From assembly GCA_033558025.1 (NCBI GenBank), contig JAUCEF010000004.1, positions 3,596,001 through 3,660,000 of the forward strand: a stretch of 64,000 bases of DNA, read 5' to 3'. Under the pieces are notes generated by a model, which was not told the DNA's origin, made no database searches, and worked only from the letters and a program-made list of their open reading frames with translations. Source of the DNA: Phytophthora sp. 'mugwort' (lineage: Eukaryota; Oomycota; Peronosporomycetes; Peronosporales; Peronosporaceae). The position numbers and the translations under genes were made by a program. This document shows positions 21,371 through 33,248 of the stretch, piece by piece. How positions within the stretch are numbered: position 1 is the stretch's first letter; the number at the start of each line of letters is the position of its first letter.

Positions 21371-24300
21371 AGTTGAACCATATGGCCGTCATATTCGTTT
21401 CATATCCTGGCGTACTGACCCGCATCTACGACCTTCAATTCGGCCTCTCGATTATGCATCTCATCTATCTTGACCTGTTGCCGCGCATAGCCTGGGTAAT
21501 GGCTTGGGGTGTCAACATGCAAGACTTTCCCGCGACGGTAGGCCTGGCAACAGCTCGGGCGCCGACGAGACCAATGTCGTCCTCGCCCGCCTGCGCATGT
21601 ACTGTGTGGCCTTCTGCGTCGTCTATCTCGTCCAAGTGATACAATCCTTCATTTAAAAAATGGTGGGGATCCAGCTGTGGAACACCTCAAACCTGCAGTT
21701 TCTCGTCTATGACTCGACAAGATCCTCGAACTGTATAGGGCATGCGCCACCACGATGCGACGATGGGCGGTATCGCCCGCATGTACGTCAAGGCTACGGT
21801 GTCCAGCTCAAACCCGGAGCTCCTATTATTGAGCCAGTTGATCGCCGTCAAGAAAGTGGGCCAGCTCATCCAAGACTCCAGATGTCGTTACATTCAGCCA
21901 CCACACACCGCGCTACGAGCTACTCACGGACGCAGCGCAGGCAGCACAAGGTTTGAGTTGCCTACGCCTCACGGCGGCAACAACAAGTCGACTGACACGC
22001 GTTCTCCGACAACACGGTCTCGCATTTCCGCGGCCAAGCGGTCTGAATAGGCAATATACGCCCTCCGCGCTTGTAACATCTCGTTGGTGGCTCTTCTCCA
22101 TTTGATCCGGGGCGAAACTGAAGAAAAGCCCAGCCGAATAAAGCCCTGCTTTCTGTGATCAACATGCGCATACTAATGGGGTAGGTGCAATGGCAAAGTA
22201 CATCACGCGGAGCAGCGGTTGAAGTTTCTAAGAATCGAGACCAAAAAAGTCGATCGACGAGCCATACGTCATGCTGGTTCTGATGAATGTGATGGTTAAG
22301 GGCTTCGCGCCTTCAATACAGTGGAGCGACCAATCCGACAACGTCAGAACGGCGAAAAAGCAACGTTATTGGAGACGGACTGGGAAAGTTTTGGGGCGAA
22401 TCCTGCCTTCCACCTGCTGATAAAGTACAAGGCCACCTTGCTCCACCCTGAACACCCGGAAGGTCTAGTGATATCGAGCATCGAATCGGTGCGAAACCTC
22501 CCAATCTGGTTACGTATCGGCACAACAGCCACCGGAGCAGAAGCGTGAGATCGTGTGGTGGGGGCACGATAAAGAAGAAGCTCATTCGGCCAGTATCAGC
22601 CCGCATGATACTCCAACGTGCTGCGTCCCGGATGCCAGTTAGGCGACGGATCGTGCACGACTGTCGGTACCTGAACTCCAAGAGCATCCCGACAACCCGG
22701 AAAGACGATGACTTAGACGCAAGACTGGAGCATACTGGGTTTCCACGGTGGAGTTGACGTCAACGTACTACTATCAGGTTCGACATGCCGAAGAAGCCAT
22801 CAAGCTCACCGTATTCCAGTCGCCAAAAAAAAGACCCTGGGGGTATCTGGAGCTGTCCATGCGAGTATGTAATACACCAGCGACGATGCATCTATCGACG
22901 TCAAAACCGGTTCATGGGGTCGAGAACACGAGGTCGGTTTACGACATCTAAACCGCCACAAGGCCGTTGAGGATCAAAATTAACTTGAAAATGTTCTGCA
23001 ATGCCTTTTAAACCTAGCGCGACAACAAGTTGTACGCCAACTCTCCGGATGTGTATTCCTGTGGACGACGAGATTCTATGTCTGGGATATTTCGGGAGTA
23101 GCAGCGTGCGCATGGATCCAGACAGGATGCAGACAACAAGGACTGGCCTGCACCGTGGGCGGAAGACGAGCCTCACCTTTTTTCTTGGGTTGGACAGTTA
23201 CTTCTACGGTTTCGGTCCAGAATTTGCGTCGTTAACGGCAAGCATGTAAACCTTCTCAGAAGAAAATTAAGCGCAATATTTCGGCGAAGAACCGGCGAAG
23301 GGTTTTAAGGAGCAGATGCGACGGCTGAACAATCCATCTCACTTGTGGTGCACCTGCCCGATTTTAGTCAGCTTATGCATTTACATGCGAACGCTCTAAG
23401 TTCGTTATCGGGTATGTCCTGTTCCAAATCGTTGGCGGGGTTGGACAGCCGATCGTGTAGACGAGTCGGAAGATGAAATCAGTGGAGCTCAACTATCCGA
23501 CGCAGCAGCACCAAGTCTTGGCAATTTTTAATGAACTTCGAGCTTTCCAAATATACTGCTTGGACAACCACTGATCGTCGAGACGGGTTGCAGACGTCTT
23601 GAAGGTCTCTTTACTCAGAAGATGGATAAGCGACTAGCTCTCTTATGCGATATCCGTGCGAAGTGCCAGTCAATGTTCCAGTAGCCACCTCCGCGAATAA
23701 CGGAATTGCTTATGCGCCAAGCCGGAGAACACACTCACAACCGGAGAGCAAGTTCTTACACGACTTCAGCGTACGATACGTCATAGCTTAGGAATCCGCG
23801 AAGCGACCACGACACCGAACTTGTGATGAAGATCAAGAAAGTGTACGAGATCGGTGGAGAAGAACAATTTATTCTTCAAGGCAATCAAGAGGCGCTGTGT
23901 AATACTGAAACCGGAGGCGGAACGACAACATCAGAAGGAATATCGCTGTTACTCGGAAGCAAGCGGCTTACTCCTTGGGCCAGTCTCCCTTTGATGATGT
24001 GCCATGCGTTATCGTGCTCAACGACGTGAAGTTGCAGCAGATGATCGTTTGTGAGTGACGATTGGAATTACGGTGGTTATCCTGGCGCCGAATGTACGTG
24101 ACTCTCGCGCGACGCTAGTACTGTTCGAAGGCGTTGAAGCGTATCCAGAAGTTCATTGCAGGCAGTGAGCATTGTCGAACGGAACAAACCCCAGCTTACC
24201 AGGTATCCCGCCCTACTAGAGCGTTTGAAGATCCCAGACAAACAACACCGAGCGATCTCTATGGACTCTATCACGGACTTGCCAAGAGCAAAGAGAGAAG

Positions 24301-24620
24301 TGGACTTCATCTGGGTCGTCGTGGGCAAACTGAACGAAAGGTTGTCATTTCGTGCCGGTTACAAAGAAGGTAAAGGCGTCGCTCGTCTCTTTATCGACCA
24401 TATTTGGAAGCTTCACGAAAGGCCTACTAATATCGTCTCAGATCGGGGTCGCAAGTGAGTTGGTGCCAGCGCTCGGCCGGCTTCGAGTTACGCCAGGACA
24501 ACGCACCACTAAACTGTCGCAGCACGATGGCATGCTTGTGGACGGTATGGTTGGCGAATTAATTGTCCGCCATGCCACTGACAAACGACGAATAACTATC
24601 TTTTGGAGTGGGTGAAGAGA
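21370..24620 (+). pseudogene. Second Ty3/Gypsy gag-pol relic
   Basis: Heavily broken plus-strand retroelement. A gag-like segment near 21780-21930 has LLLLSQLIAVKKVGQLIQDSRC. The RT entry lies near 22400-22530. Later motifs include YYYQVRHAEEAIKLTVFQSPK near 22765 (finger-palm region), RNase H remains with MKSVELNYPTQQHQVLAIFNELRAF near 23475-23545, and integrase with SMDSITDLPRAKREVDFIWVVV near 24260 and ARLFIDHIWKLHERPTNIVSDRGRK near 24385. Stops and frame changes occur every 100-200 bases. It is not the same copy as the element at 13.5-19.6 kb; the coding order here is uninterrupted. Confidence 0.78.
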
Positions 24621-25360
24621 AGTGCACAGAGGAGATGATTAAGAAATTTCCTCGCGAGTACCTGATCTTGTCGCCGGCTTCGGGATGTCAAGATGGGATA
24701 CGCGACGGAAAAGATGAAATAAATGGGGTGAGGGGGCTCAAAGACCGACATCTATTCCCATACTACATCTCCTCCGGTCCCAGCTTCTTCGCTTTTCTCG
24801 TCGTTCTCTCTTTCGCTGTCTCTCCGTCTTGCGTTTACCATGGAGGCAGACGCATCCCGGTTTGAGAGCAGCCGCCTTAACCACATAGTACTATGGAAGG
24901 TAGCAAGTAATCTGATTTCCGCCGGTATATCATTATTGTCATCGTAACCATCCACGACAACTGAGAAGCCATAACCGGTGTCATGCTGACCAAAAGTGGC
25001 TAAGGATGTCCTCGGTACCAAGAACTGCGACACGTGACCAACTGCATAACTCTAGAGGTCGGCCCATCGAGCAATTTCGCTGGATCAACTCGCAATGAAT
25101 CGGAAAATACTTTCGCGCTGAAACTTCTTGAAGAACTCCGTCACGCCTCCGTGAGATACACCGTACTGAATATTAGCTGGACGCGTACGCTCAAAGTCGA
25201 CCCAAAATCTTTATCATCACTAGCCCGGTTGATCAAGGTGGTAGAGCGCAGTCCGTATGGCATCGACGAGAGCGTTCCGGAAGCAGACGCAGTGTCGCCG
25301 ATATAATTCCACTCATGGTACCCAGTATAGCTCGATAAACGTGGGAGGCTTTCCACTACC
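24621..25360. other. No gene recognised
   Basis: Frames of 80-100 codons exist on both strands (24608-24865 plus, 24752-25033 minus, 25034-25306 plus) but none has a family motif, signal peptide or clear codon pattern. Likely decayed retroelement sequence between two relics. Confidence 0.4.
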
Positions 25361-25364
25361 CAAC

Positions 25365-25985
25365 TTACGCCATCATCTCGGGGACCTGGGCGGGGAGGAG
25401 TATCATCCATACATAACTCAGCTGGAGTGAACGCCCCTGCCACTGGACCAAGTACCGTTGATGCGGTCTCCCACCCTGCACGTCAAGCCAACGTATGATG
25501 CCAGCTTCCTCAGCGCAGTCCCAAGGCGCATTCGGATCGTAGCGATTTTGGTGGTTTCTTGACGGATACTTCTCCGGTGGTTGGGGCATTGATGGATGCC
25601 AGTCAGATGTCCCATTTTCGCGCCGCAGGCGACAGCGTAAATGACGATCCTCTTGGTCGTCGTCATCAGTCACACTAGAAGCTCAGCTGACAGCACCGCG
25701 GGCGAGACGACAGTATGCGGCGAAGCCTCGGACGTGGGTACGGAGCCGTCTAAGCATGAAAAAAACGAAGTCCAGCTCCTGCAAGCGGTTTTGAATCGCC
25801 TCGCCAGACTCACCAGAACCGACGGAAGCATCGTAAAGAAGATATAACGTTTGCGACGGAGCCATGGGCGATGAAGACGAAATCGGTGGCGCAGCTGGAG
25901 CCGGAGCAACAACAGCAGTGTGGATGGAAGCTGCGGCAGCACGGGCGTTCGTACCGGAGAAGCCACCGTGGCGCTCGCCATTCAC
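25365..25985 (-). pseudogene. Minus-strand Gypsy fragment with a chromodomain-like segment
   Basis: The frame at 25673-25365 includes IIRWLDVQGGRPHQRYLVQWQGRSLQLSYVW, which fits the chromodomain found at the C-terminus of oomycete Gypsy integrases (RYLVKWKGY-like core), with the usual Trp-Glu after it mutated. Upstream on the same strand (25985-25683) lies an Ala/Pro/Ser-rich stretch followed by GEAIQNRLQELDFVFFMLRRLRTHV, possibly a gag N-terminus or LTR-encoded sequence from a different part of the element. The two parts are not in one continuous protein. Confidence 0.5.
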
Positions 25986-26619
25986 CTTAGCGGACAGTAG
26001 ATTGGTGCTCTACCAATACTGAAGGAGAACGAGCAGGCACCGTCCGCGAAGACAACGCCGCCGCCGCAGCAGCCGCGAATGCGCAGTTGAAAACCATAAT
26101 AACCATATCAACGTGGAACTCCCGAATCCAATACAGCCTGGTAGCTTTGCAACGGCGAGAATAATAACACCGATCTAGGCGAATGCCGGGAGGAACGACT
26201 AGCCTTAGTGCTTTCTGGAAACGTCGACCAAAAGAGGCGTCCAAGCCAGAGGGAGGTCGAATATGCGGATTAGCGTGGTTGAAATAGGATGGATGTCTAG
26301 AACGGCTCAGGAATAGTCCAGTCAGTACAGCGGATCTAATAGAACGCAGATGATCGATGGTATTGGAGCCATGCGGCTTTCATCCGGCCAAACTGCGCGG
26401 GCTCACTCTTCTTCTAGTCGCTTTCCCCAAGCGCATACAAAGCTTCAAGAATAGTCTGCATCGACCTAAAGTAAGGTTGCGCCGCTTGGCAATAAAAAAA
26501 ACAAAAACATAAGCATTGCAGCATTGTGGAAAAAGTACCGACTATTATTTGTTATGATATACGCACGACGTGCACGAAATTCGGGCAGTCTACTCCATGT
26601 AACACACAATGTCCTGTAA

Positions 26620-28090
26620 TTACGGTACTTCTCGACGAAAAATGAATTTATTTGTGCAACATTTTACAACGGCCTCGTCAACAATAAAGTCTTCTATTTC
26701 GTTGACACTGTTGTCGGCGAGCCCTAGCTCGTCGAGCCGCTTAATGACGTCATCCACCATGAGTTCTGCGGGTAGAGTAACCTGGCACTTATGTACGATA
26801 CCCAGTTGTGGTGACTGTTGTAGGAGTCTGTCTTCATACAACACTCACCCAGCGACAAATTACTCGTCGAGTTGGTGCTTCAAGCCTGAACGACACACCC
26901 GGATCTCGATGCAAAAGCTGCCACCGTAAATATTCAACCCATTGTGTACGCTGGCAAGATTTGAGTGGACCGTTCCGCGTTGTATCAGCGGGTTGCAGAC
27001 GGACGTAGCTCTGGCACATTCATCAGCACTACGTTTAGCTCGCGAGCGCACCGGATGACTTCGCCGGACCGATGTCCAGAGAAGTCGTCCTACAGCAGAA
27101 GTATGGGTTTCTGCATGTTTAGGTCCACTACTGAAGTGGTATCGAAGGAATCCAGTAGATAAATAAAAACATCCATCGAATTAATTATTGTTTTTTATTT
27201 TAGGCCATCAGCCTAAAATAAAAAAACAACAAACAATAATTAATTCGATGCATTTTTTTTTCAAAATAAGAACATAACAGGGCTAACCTTTTGTATTACC
27301 GTAGATGCGAATGTCGTCGCTCACTTGCGAAGCCTCAACCTCTTTCCACACCGTCCCCCCAAGCCCGTGGCGCAAGAAAACGTTCTGCTCACACGTAGCA
27401 GGACTTGACGACGGACTTGACTTGAACACCAAAAAAGGTGGGTACTTTTTTTTCCTGTTGAGTCTGCTAGCAGCATTACGATGCACGCTCCTTACTCTTA
27501 CCGCCGCATTTGACCCACACAGTCTTCTCGCCAGTACTGTGCAAGGTCTTCTTTGGTAGATATTAAAAAGCAGCTTCCATTAACAGTTTACAATATATAA
27601 AAATGTTAGTAGTGAGAACAAAGCAAGTTGCCACAAATAAGAAAATACCTGTCTGATCGGTGTTGTGTATCACAGACACACCAAGTTCAGCTGCTTTCAC
27701 CTTCACCTTGGCTGCAAACTCGGCAGCAACTTTCTCCAGCCTTGGTGGGCTCACTTGACCTTGGCGCGTACGTGATCTTAGCAAGAGTCGGTGGCGCTGT
27801 TTGAAGTCCCGCTGCCACGACGGGGAGCCTCTAAAGAGCGGCAGTTTCATCCTCTTACTGACATCATAGCCTTGAGTCGCAGCATCAGCGACGTGACCGG
27901 AACACATTGGCCACGTAGTCATTAACCCATTTGACAAGCTCATTTTCAGCAAATGCACCTAAAGGTAGTCGATGTTCCCAGCTCACGAGCTTTCATCTTG
28001 CTAGCACCACCTGGACGCCCGCAGTGCTGTTTAATTGCACCGAAACTGGGCATCCAGCGCAAAACTAAAACTCTTCTACCAGGATACTGT
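26620..28090 (-). pseudogene. Pogo/Tigger-like (DDE_1) transposase relic
   Basis: Minus-strand order of parts: a CENP-B type DNA-binding region near 28080-27760, with GAIKQHCGRPGGASK and FRGSPSWQRDFKQRHRLLLRSRTRQGQ; the first catalytic Asp in VSVIHNTDQTGIF near 27650; KKYPPFLVFKSSPSS near 27440; WKEVEASQVSDDIRIYGN near 27300; the second Asp site PILLLDDFSGHRSGEVI near 27090; and a C-terminal helix at 26844-26620. Stops and frameshifts break it, and a palindrome of about 77 bases sits between the IYGN and DDFSGH segments. Length and motif order fit the pogo family. Confidence 0.8.
27174..27250. repeat. Long A/T-rich hairpin inside the pogo relic
   Basis: Arms beginning CATCGAATTAATTATTG and ending CAATAATTAATTCGATG are near-perfect reverse complements, meeting at TTTAGGC-catca-GCCTAAA, with a small asymmetric bulge in the right arm. 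The whole folds as a single stem. It interrupts the transposase reading between two conserved motifs, so it inserted after the pogo copy, or arose there. Confidence 0.8.
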
Positions 28091-28942
28091 TTTTCGCTAA
28101 AGTTAGGAAATTAAGTTTCGATCGTATTACGAACCTTTCCGCACTTTTTGAATTACTTAACGACCTTTCTCTTCGGCGCAGCAGTATACAAGATACTCAT
28201 TACCGACTATAATTTGTTATGGGCTACACCTGCATAAGATATACATGCATTGCTCAGCCAATAGTTGCCGAAAATCTTGGCAAGCATGCATTTCTTTGTT
28301 ATGAGATACAGGTCACGATGACCAACCATTTCATCTTTGCAATATCCCATAAGCAACTTACTCCATTTTTATCATTTAGCATTTTAAGCTTGATGGCTTA
28401 AGCCACCAGACCGTCTCCCGTCGGAAAGCCTCGCCTACATGAGATGGCAGGAAGATGAAGAAGCACAATCGAGAATCCCGCAAGCAATTTACCTTGCACA
28501 AAAAATGAGGTGGTGCAACCGATTTGAACATGCTGTAGCAATGGACTACTAAAACAGTTAGCCTTAGAGGGAAAGTGTCGTATTGCAGGAAGCGTGCATG
28601 CCTTCACCATTGCTTAGGTTGAGGTGACAAATGAACGGTCCGTATTTATCACAGTGATAGAACATAACTCCCTACCCCCGACTGTAACAATAGCAATGTG
28701 AAACATTTTGCTACCAGCTTGCCTTTGACTTGCTGTTATTCATGGATATCTTCAAGAGGCCGTACAAAAAAACAAATATATATATTATGATTTGTTGGTA
28801 TATTATTATTTATATCGAAACCGTTGCTTCCCTGATTGGCTAATTCATATCGTACTTAATATTAATGGGAGCCCTTTCCCTAATTTAGAAACCGACTCGT
28901 CCACTCGTCCACCAGCTCTCTGCAGCCCAGCCAGTCATCGGG
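28091..28942. other. Intergenic; no gene seen
   Basis: About 850 bases of A/T-rich sequence between the pogo relic and the deubiquitinase gene. Short frames at 28219-28401 (plus) and 28398-28610 (minus) have no recognisable domain. The last part should hold the promoter of the downstream gene. Confidence 0.5.
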
Positions 28943-28952
28943 CTCACTTCCC
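28943..28952 (+). promoter_or_regulatory. Oomycete Inr-like motif before the USP gene
   Basis: CTCACTTCCC followed by TTCG matches the TCAYTTYY core of the oomycete Inr. It lies only about 17 bases before the ATG at 28963, which supports that start over the longer frame opening at a TTG upstream. Confidence 0.6.
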
Positions 28953-28962
28953 TTCGTCCGCA

Positions 28963-31257
28963 ATGCTGGCCATGGCCCCTCGCGCTGCGGAGCTCGCGCC
29001 GGTGTCGTCCGGACTCCCATCGCCCGCATCTCCGGCCTTCAAACCTGCCAAGACGCCAACTAGCAACGCGAAATCTAGCCGGAATGAAACTGCCACTTCG
29101 GCGCCAGCCAATGGCGCGCTCCCGTTCAAGGCGCAATGCAAATCGGCTGTTGCCTTGGTGAATGAGCGCCGCATTGACTTCGTGCGTGCCAAGAACGTGC
29201 GCGTGATTGGACGGTTGGACGGCAACTCAAGTGAAACAAAGCCCAAGAGGAAAGAGACAAAGGAAATTACCAGTGTCGAAGCAGTTGACCGACTGCTCAC
29301 GTGGCAACACTCGAAGAAAATCGGCCCGGGTTTTGCCAATTTGGGCAACACTTGCTACCTCAACTCGGTGTTGCAGTGTCTGACCTACACTCCGTGTTTC
29401 GCACAGTTCCTATTGGACAAGGAGGTGTTTGCGTCCTTCAACAACGGCGCGTTGCCGTCTAGTGGCAATTTTTCGTCCAAGTTCGGCAAAAAGTTTGCCA
29501 AAAACGGATTCAGTGGCAATGCAGGTGGCAACGGATTTTGCAGCGTGCGTACTATGTCGAGACTATTGCAGTCGGCGCACGGAAATGATGTCGTGAGGGT
29601 GTTGCAGCCGAAAGAGATGGTGATGAATGTGCGCCACATTTCCAAGAGTTTCCGCATTGGTCGACAGGAAGACTCGCACGAGTTCTTCAGGTTGCTGCTG
29701 GATTCTATGCAGCGCTCCTGTCTGCGTAAAGCGCATATTAAAAGTGAGAGCCACTCGGCGGCGTCCACGACGTTCGTGCATCGCATATTTGGCGGCAAGT
29801 TGAAGAATTATCTAAAATGTGCCAAGTGCAGCCACGTTTCCGAACGATTCGACGATTTTTTAGATTTGTCACTGGAACTTGCAAACGGTGTGAACAGTGT
29901 CAGAAGTGCGTTGCGTCACTTCACTGCGATCGAAAAACTGGACGACCGCAATGCGTGGAAATGCTCCAGCTGTGGCAAACCTAGTCGGGCCGAAAAAGGT
30001 CTTTCCATCGCCGAGTGTCCAAATGTGCTGATGATTCAGCTCAAAAGATTCGACCTCATGTTTGGCAAGATTAAGCGGCACATTGAGTTTCCGCACTCAT
30101 TGGATATTGCGTCAGGGATGAGCAAAACGAGCGAAGACCGTCGTCGCGGACGTACCAAGTACGAGTTGCACGCTGTGTTGGTTCATGCTGGTTTCTCCAC
30201 GGATTGCGGACACTATTATGCCTTTGTCAAGGGCTCGTCGGGTCAATGGTACGAAATGAACGACGATACTGTGCGATGGGTGAGTCTTGACACGGTGTTA
30301 CAGCAGAAGGCGTACATGCTTTTCTACTCGCGTGTGTTGCCTCCGTCGGAGCGTCCGAAGCCGAAAAAGACAAAGGAAGAGGAGGTGAAGGCAACAAAAG
30401 CCAAGGAAGTTGTAGCAGCGGCAACGCAAAAAGAAAACAAAGAGGCATCTGAGAAGTCGAAGACGGTTTTGGCTAAAACTAACGAGCTGGACATGAACGG
30501 GTTCCTTGCGAGCCTAAAGACGACGGTGACCTCTCAGATGGTAGACACCGATGGTGATAAACCTTTGGTTGTGATTCCTGCCAAGTTGAACAAGCAACTC
30601 AAGACAGTGGTGACGTTTAAGATTACGCCGAAGCTGTCAGCATCTGCATCGAACGGCACGCCAGTCAGTGCACGGCCCCGAATGAAGCGCTCATTAATGC
30701 CTAGTTTCGGTGGTCGTGTTGGTCGCTTGTACAGATTCAGGCCGGCGTCATGGAAATCTTGTCCGCTAGTGATGACCCGATCAGTAAAGGACTTACCGGT
30801 GGACTCCACTGTGGAGTCAAAGACTGAAGCCCCTGTTATCGCTGGTACTGCCCCAGTAAACTCGTCACGAGGCATACGAATGCCGTTTGATCCGCGGCAT
30901 CTCAAGAACGTGGGTGTTCGCAACGCTGCGTTGTTCGGTCGCGAGGTGGACAAATGGACTGGGGAGACTGATATGGAGTCCACTGAGACGACGAGCAGCA
31001 GTGATGCGGCGTCGCATGAGGCTGTCGACAATGCGCTGGCTGACAAACACGACCGCGTGTTGAACGCTCTTAAGCAGGAAGAATGGAAACACCGCAACGC
31101 CGGTCGCCAGGACTATTGGGATGAGACCCTTGACGTTGGCAAGATTAAGAAGGTGAAAAAGCGCAAGGAATTTGTTTCGAACGAAGGCCGTAAGAATGCC
31201 TTCCAGACGGCTCTGATACGCAAGAAAAAGGATGCCAAGCGCCAGCGCACGGCCTAG
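28963..31257 (+). CDS. Ubiquitin-specific protease (USP36/42-like deubiquitinase)
   Basis: 764-residue cysteine protease of peptidase family C19 that removes ubiquitin from target proteins. Residues 1-115 are a Ser/Ala/Pro/Lys-rich linker. The catalytic domain starts at residue about 120: Cys box GPGFANLGNTCYLNSVLQCL with catalytic Cys131, a QEDSHEFFRLLLDSM segment, a zinc-ribbon with two Cys-x2-Cys pairs (CAKCSHV and CSSCGK), VLMIQLKRFD, and the His box DCGHYYAFVKG with His417 and the following MNDD (Asn433/Asp434). The remaining 300 residues are Lys/Glu-rich and end in a basic stretch KKKDAKRQRTA, likely a nuclear or nucleolar signal as in USP36 and yeast Ubp10. Single exon, all key residues present, no frameshift. 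The IQUB-like gene follows 229 bases downstream on the same strand. Confidence 0.93.
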   Translation: MLAMAPRAAELAPVSSGLPSPASPAFKPAKTPTSNAKSSRNETATSAPANGALPFKAQCKSAVALVNERRIDFVRAKNVRVIGRLDGNSSETKPKRKETKEITSVEAVDRLLTWQHSKKIGPGFANLGNTCYLNSVLQCLTYTPCFAQFLLDKEVFASFNNGALPSSGNFSSKFGKKFAKNGFSGNAGGNGFCSVRTMSRLLQSAHGNDVVRVLQPKEMVMNVRHISKSFRIGRQEDSHEFFRLLLDSMQRSCLRKAHIKSESHSAASTTFVHRIFGGKLKNYLKCAKCSHVSERFDDFLDLSLELANGVNSVRSALRHFTAIEKLDDRNAWKCSSCGKPSRAEKGLSIAECPNVLMIQLKRFDLMFGKIKRHIEFPHSLDIASGMSKTSEDRRRGRTKYELHAVLVHAGFSTDCGHYYAFVKGSSGQWYEMNDDTVRWVSLDTVLQQKAYMLFYSRVLPPSERPKPKKTKEEEVKATKAKEVVAAATQKENKEASEKSKTVLAKTNELDMNGFLASLKTTVTSQMVDTDGDKPLVVIPAKLNKQLKTVVTFKITPKLSASASNGTPVSARPRMKRSLMPSFGGRVGRLYRFRPASWKSCPLVMTRSVKDLPVDSTVESKTEAPVIAGTAPVNSSRGIRMPFDPRHLKNVGVRNAALFGREVDKWTGETDMESTETTSSSDAASHEAVDNALADKHDRVLNALKQEEWKHRNAGRQDYWDETLDVGKIKKVKKRKEFVSNEGRKNAFQTALIRKKKDAKRQRTA

Positions 31258-31486
31258 AAGTGGCCACTCTTCGCAATTCGCACTAGAACAACGCGAAAAA
31301 GCTTACGAGATCTGATATACCACCTCGGATTGATACACATTACGAAAAACCTTATCAGAAAAAACTACCCAAATTGAGACTTTTTTTGAGTCCGAAACGA
31401 CGCAATTAGTTCGGCGTGACATCTAACAGTCGCCTGGGTGATCGGAGAGTACGACAACAAAGCTGGAAATCCGTCTTCCATTTGCC

Positions 31487-33248
31487 ATGGACTCTGACGA
31501 GCAGCAGCCTGAAGCGCCCGAGATGTCCTTAGATGAGCCAGTGACGTCGGAGGAGGGTGAAGACCCGGCAACTTCAGAGGAGGATGAAAAGACACCGGAT
31601 CGTGGAGCCATTAATGAGTTAGGAGAGCCGTCGTCTGCCTCAGAGATGGCGATGGCTGAGTTCCTTCGAGCGTCGTCTGAACAGCTCGAGAGCCGTGAGT
31701 TCTCGCTGCTTGTGGTGCTGCAGCCTGACAATGTGAGGCATCGTGTGGCTGTCACGGCCGAGACGACCCTCGGACTGCTGCGGGAAATGCTCTGCACTGA
31801 CTTGCAGCTAAACCCCGATCTCGTGAGCTTCCCAGATCTACGTGGACCTCGCGATACAGATCACAAGGAAGAGGATTTACCACTTTCCGTGTATGGACTT
31901 CCTAGTGGAAATGCCGAGTGTACACTCGAAGCATACGTCGCAAGACCACCCACCACGAGTGACTACATCATGCCAGATCGCATACAAGTTCAGATTTATA
32001 ATGGTAAGACTTGAGTTGATCAATTCGAAAAAAAATCATGTTAATTTTGTATCCTGGTCTTCTTGAGGCAGAGAAAACCGATTGTTCGAGCACATTAACG
32101 GTGGAAATTGACAAGTTTACGGGGTATAAGCCATTCCTCGGTGGCTTCAGGCATCGGAAAACGCAGCAACACTTTCATCATGCGTCCACCCAGGTACACT
32201 ACCCCCGTTTATTACACAAAATGGTTTGCTGTGAGGTGTACTAAAAGAAGAAAAAAATACTCTTTTTGTCTGTGAAAAGACTATTTTATCACGAGCACGC
32301 CGCAATATGGGCCCGGCACGATTTCATCGCGAGACACAAACACAAGAGCATGTGACTCGATCGTTGCAGACGCACCGCGAATCGGGCACCCAAATGTCAA
32401 GGCGGGATCTGAAGCTCGACGAGTCATTTGACCGCCACGTAACTGCACGGCCTTATTTCGATTCGTTCCAGCTCGACAGTCTACGTGAGGACTCTGTGCT
32501 GCTCGTACAGCGTCTATGGCGCGGCTTTCGAGCTCGACTCTATGTATTTAATCTTTGTGAGCAACGTCGTCGTGTGAGCAAACTTGCAGAGGTCGAGGCT
32601 CAAGAGAATGAAGCCGAAGACGTCAGTCGCCAGCGTCGTGAAGTAAACCGCCGCATGCACCCAAATACCGTGAGCGACTTTGAGGTTCTTTACAATGAAC
32701 TAGACAAGTGGCGACAAGTTGAATGCCGAAAAGTTCGCGACCAGAGTGAGCTGGAGCCGTCGGAAAGGCAGCGTGCACTCGATGCGATCCTGGCAAAGGA
32801 AACAAAACTACTTCAGACCATCGACCGTCTCAAGTTAACGGCCACGGAGGCGAACCGCAAGCAGCGCATCGAAGCTATGCTCCAGTATATGGCACGTCCA
32901 AAGCACTGGCAAATGAGCGACGGTGGCATCAAAGAGGTACATACGCCCTTTACTGTTCGTGCAAAAGAGCTGCGGGATCTGTATAATGGATTACGGACAC
33001 CGCTGACTTCAGTGGACGAGCGCTTGGACATGTTACTTCACGTGAAGTGGACGGTCCAAGAGTTTGAGTGTCCTCTCACCCGTGAACTTGTGGAGCTTAT
33101 TGATCGTGAAGCTGACATGCTGAGTCGCGGACGAAAGGAAAAGAGTCTTGAAGGGCTCCGGAAGCGCCTCACAAACCTATTTCTGCAGTTTATCGAGACG
33201 CCGGAATTTAATCCCGAAGCTGCCGCGCTTACGCATGCGCGCGCTTAA
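31487..33248 (+). CDS. IQUB: IQ and ubiquitin-like domain protein (IQUB-like, flagellar)
   Basis: Three exons: 31487-32003, 32072-32193, 32280-33248, giving 535 residues. Intron 1 (32004-32071) runs GTAAGA to GCAG and intron 2 (32194-32279) GTACAC to AAAAG; the reading frame is continuous across both. Exon 1 has an acidic start and a ubiquitin-like fold region (EFSLLVVLQPDNVRHRVAV). Exon 2 carries the family signature GYKPFLGGFRHRKTQQHFHHASTQ. Exon 3 has an IQ calmodulin-binding motif (VQRLWRGFRARLY, residues about 284-303) and NTVSDFEVLYNELDKWR, highly typical of IQUB. In animals IQUB is a radial-spoke 1 component of motile cilia, which fits a zoospore-forming organism. It is shorter than animal IQUB (about 790 residues), chiefly at the C-terminus. 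The intron 2 acceptor could alternatively be at 32333, which would remove 18 residues. Confidence 0.88.

Noticed and set aside
28792..28962. 57-residue N-terminal extension of the deubiquitinase
   Set aside because: Opens with TTG, lies upstream of the Inr-like motif, and has non-coding A/T-rich character.
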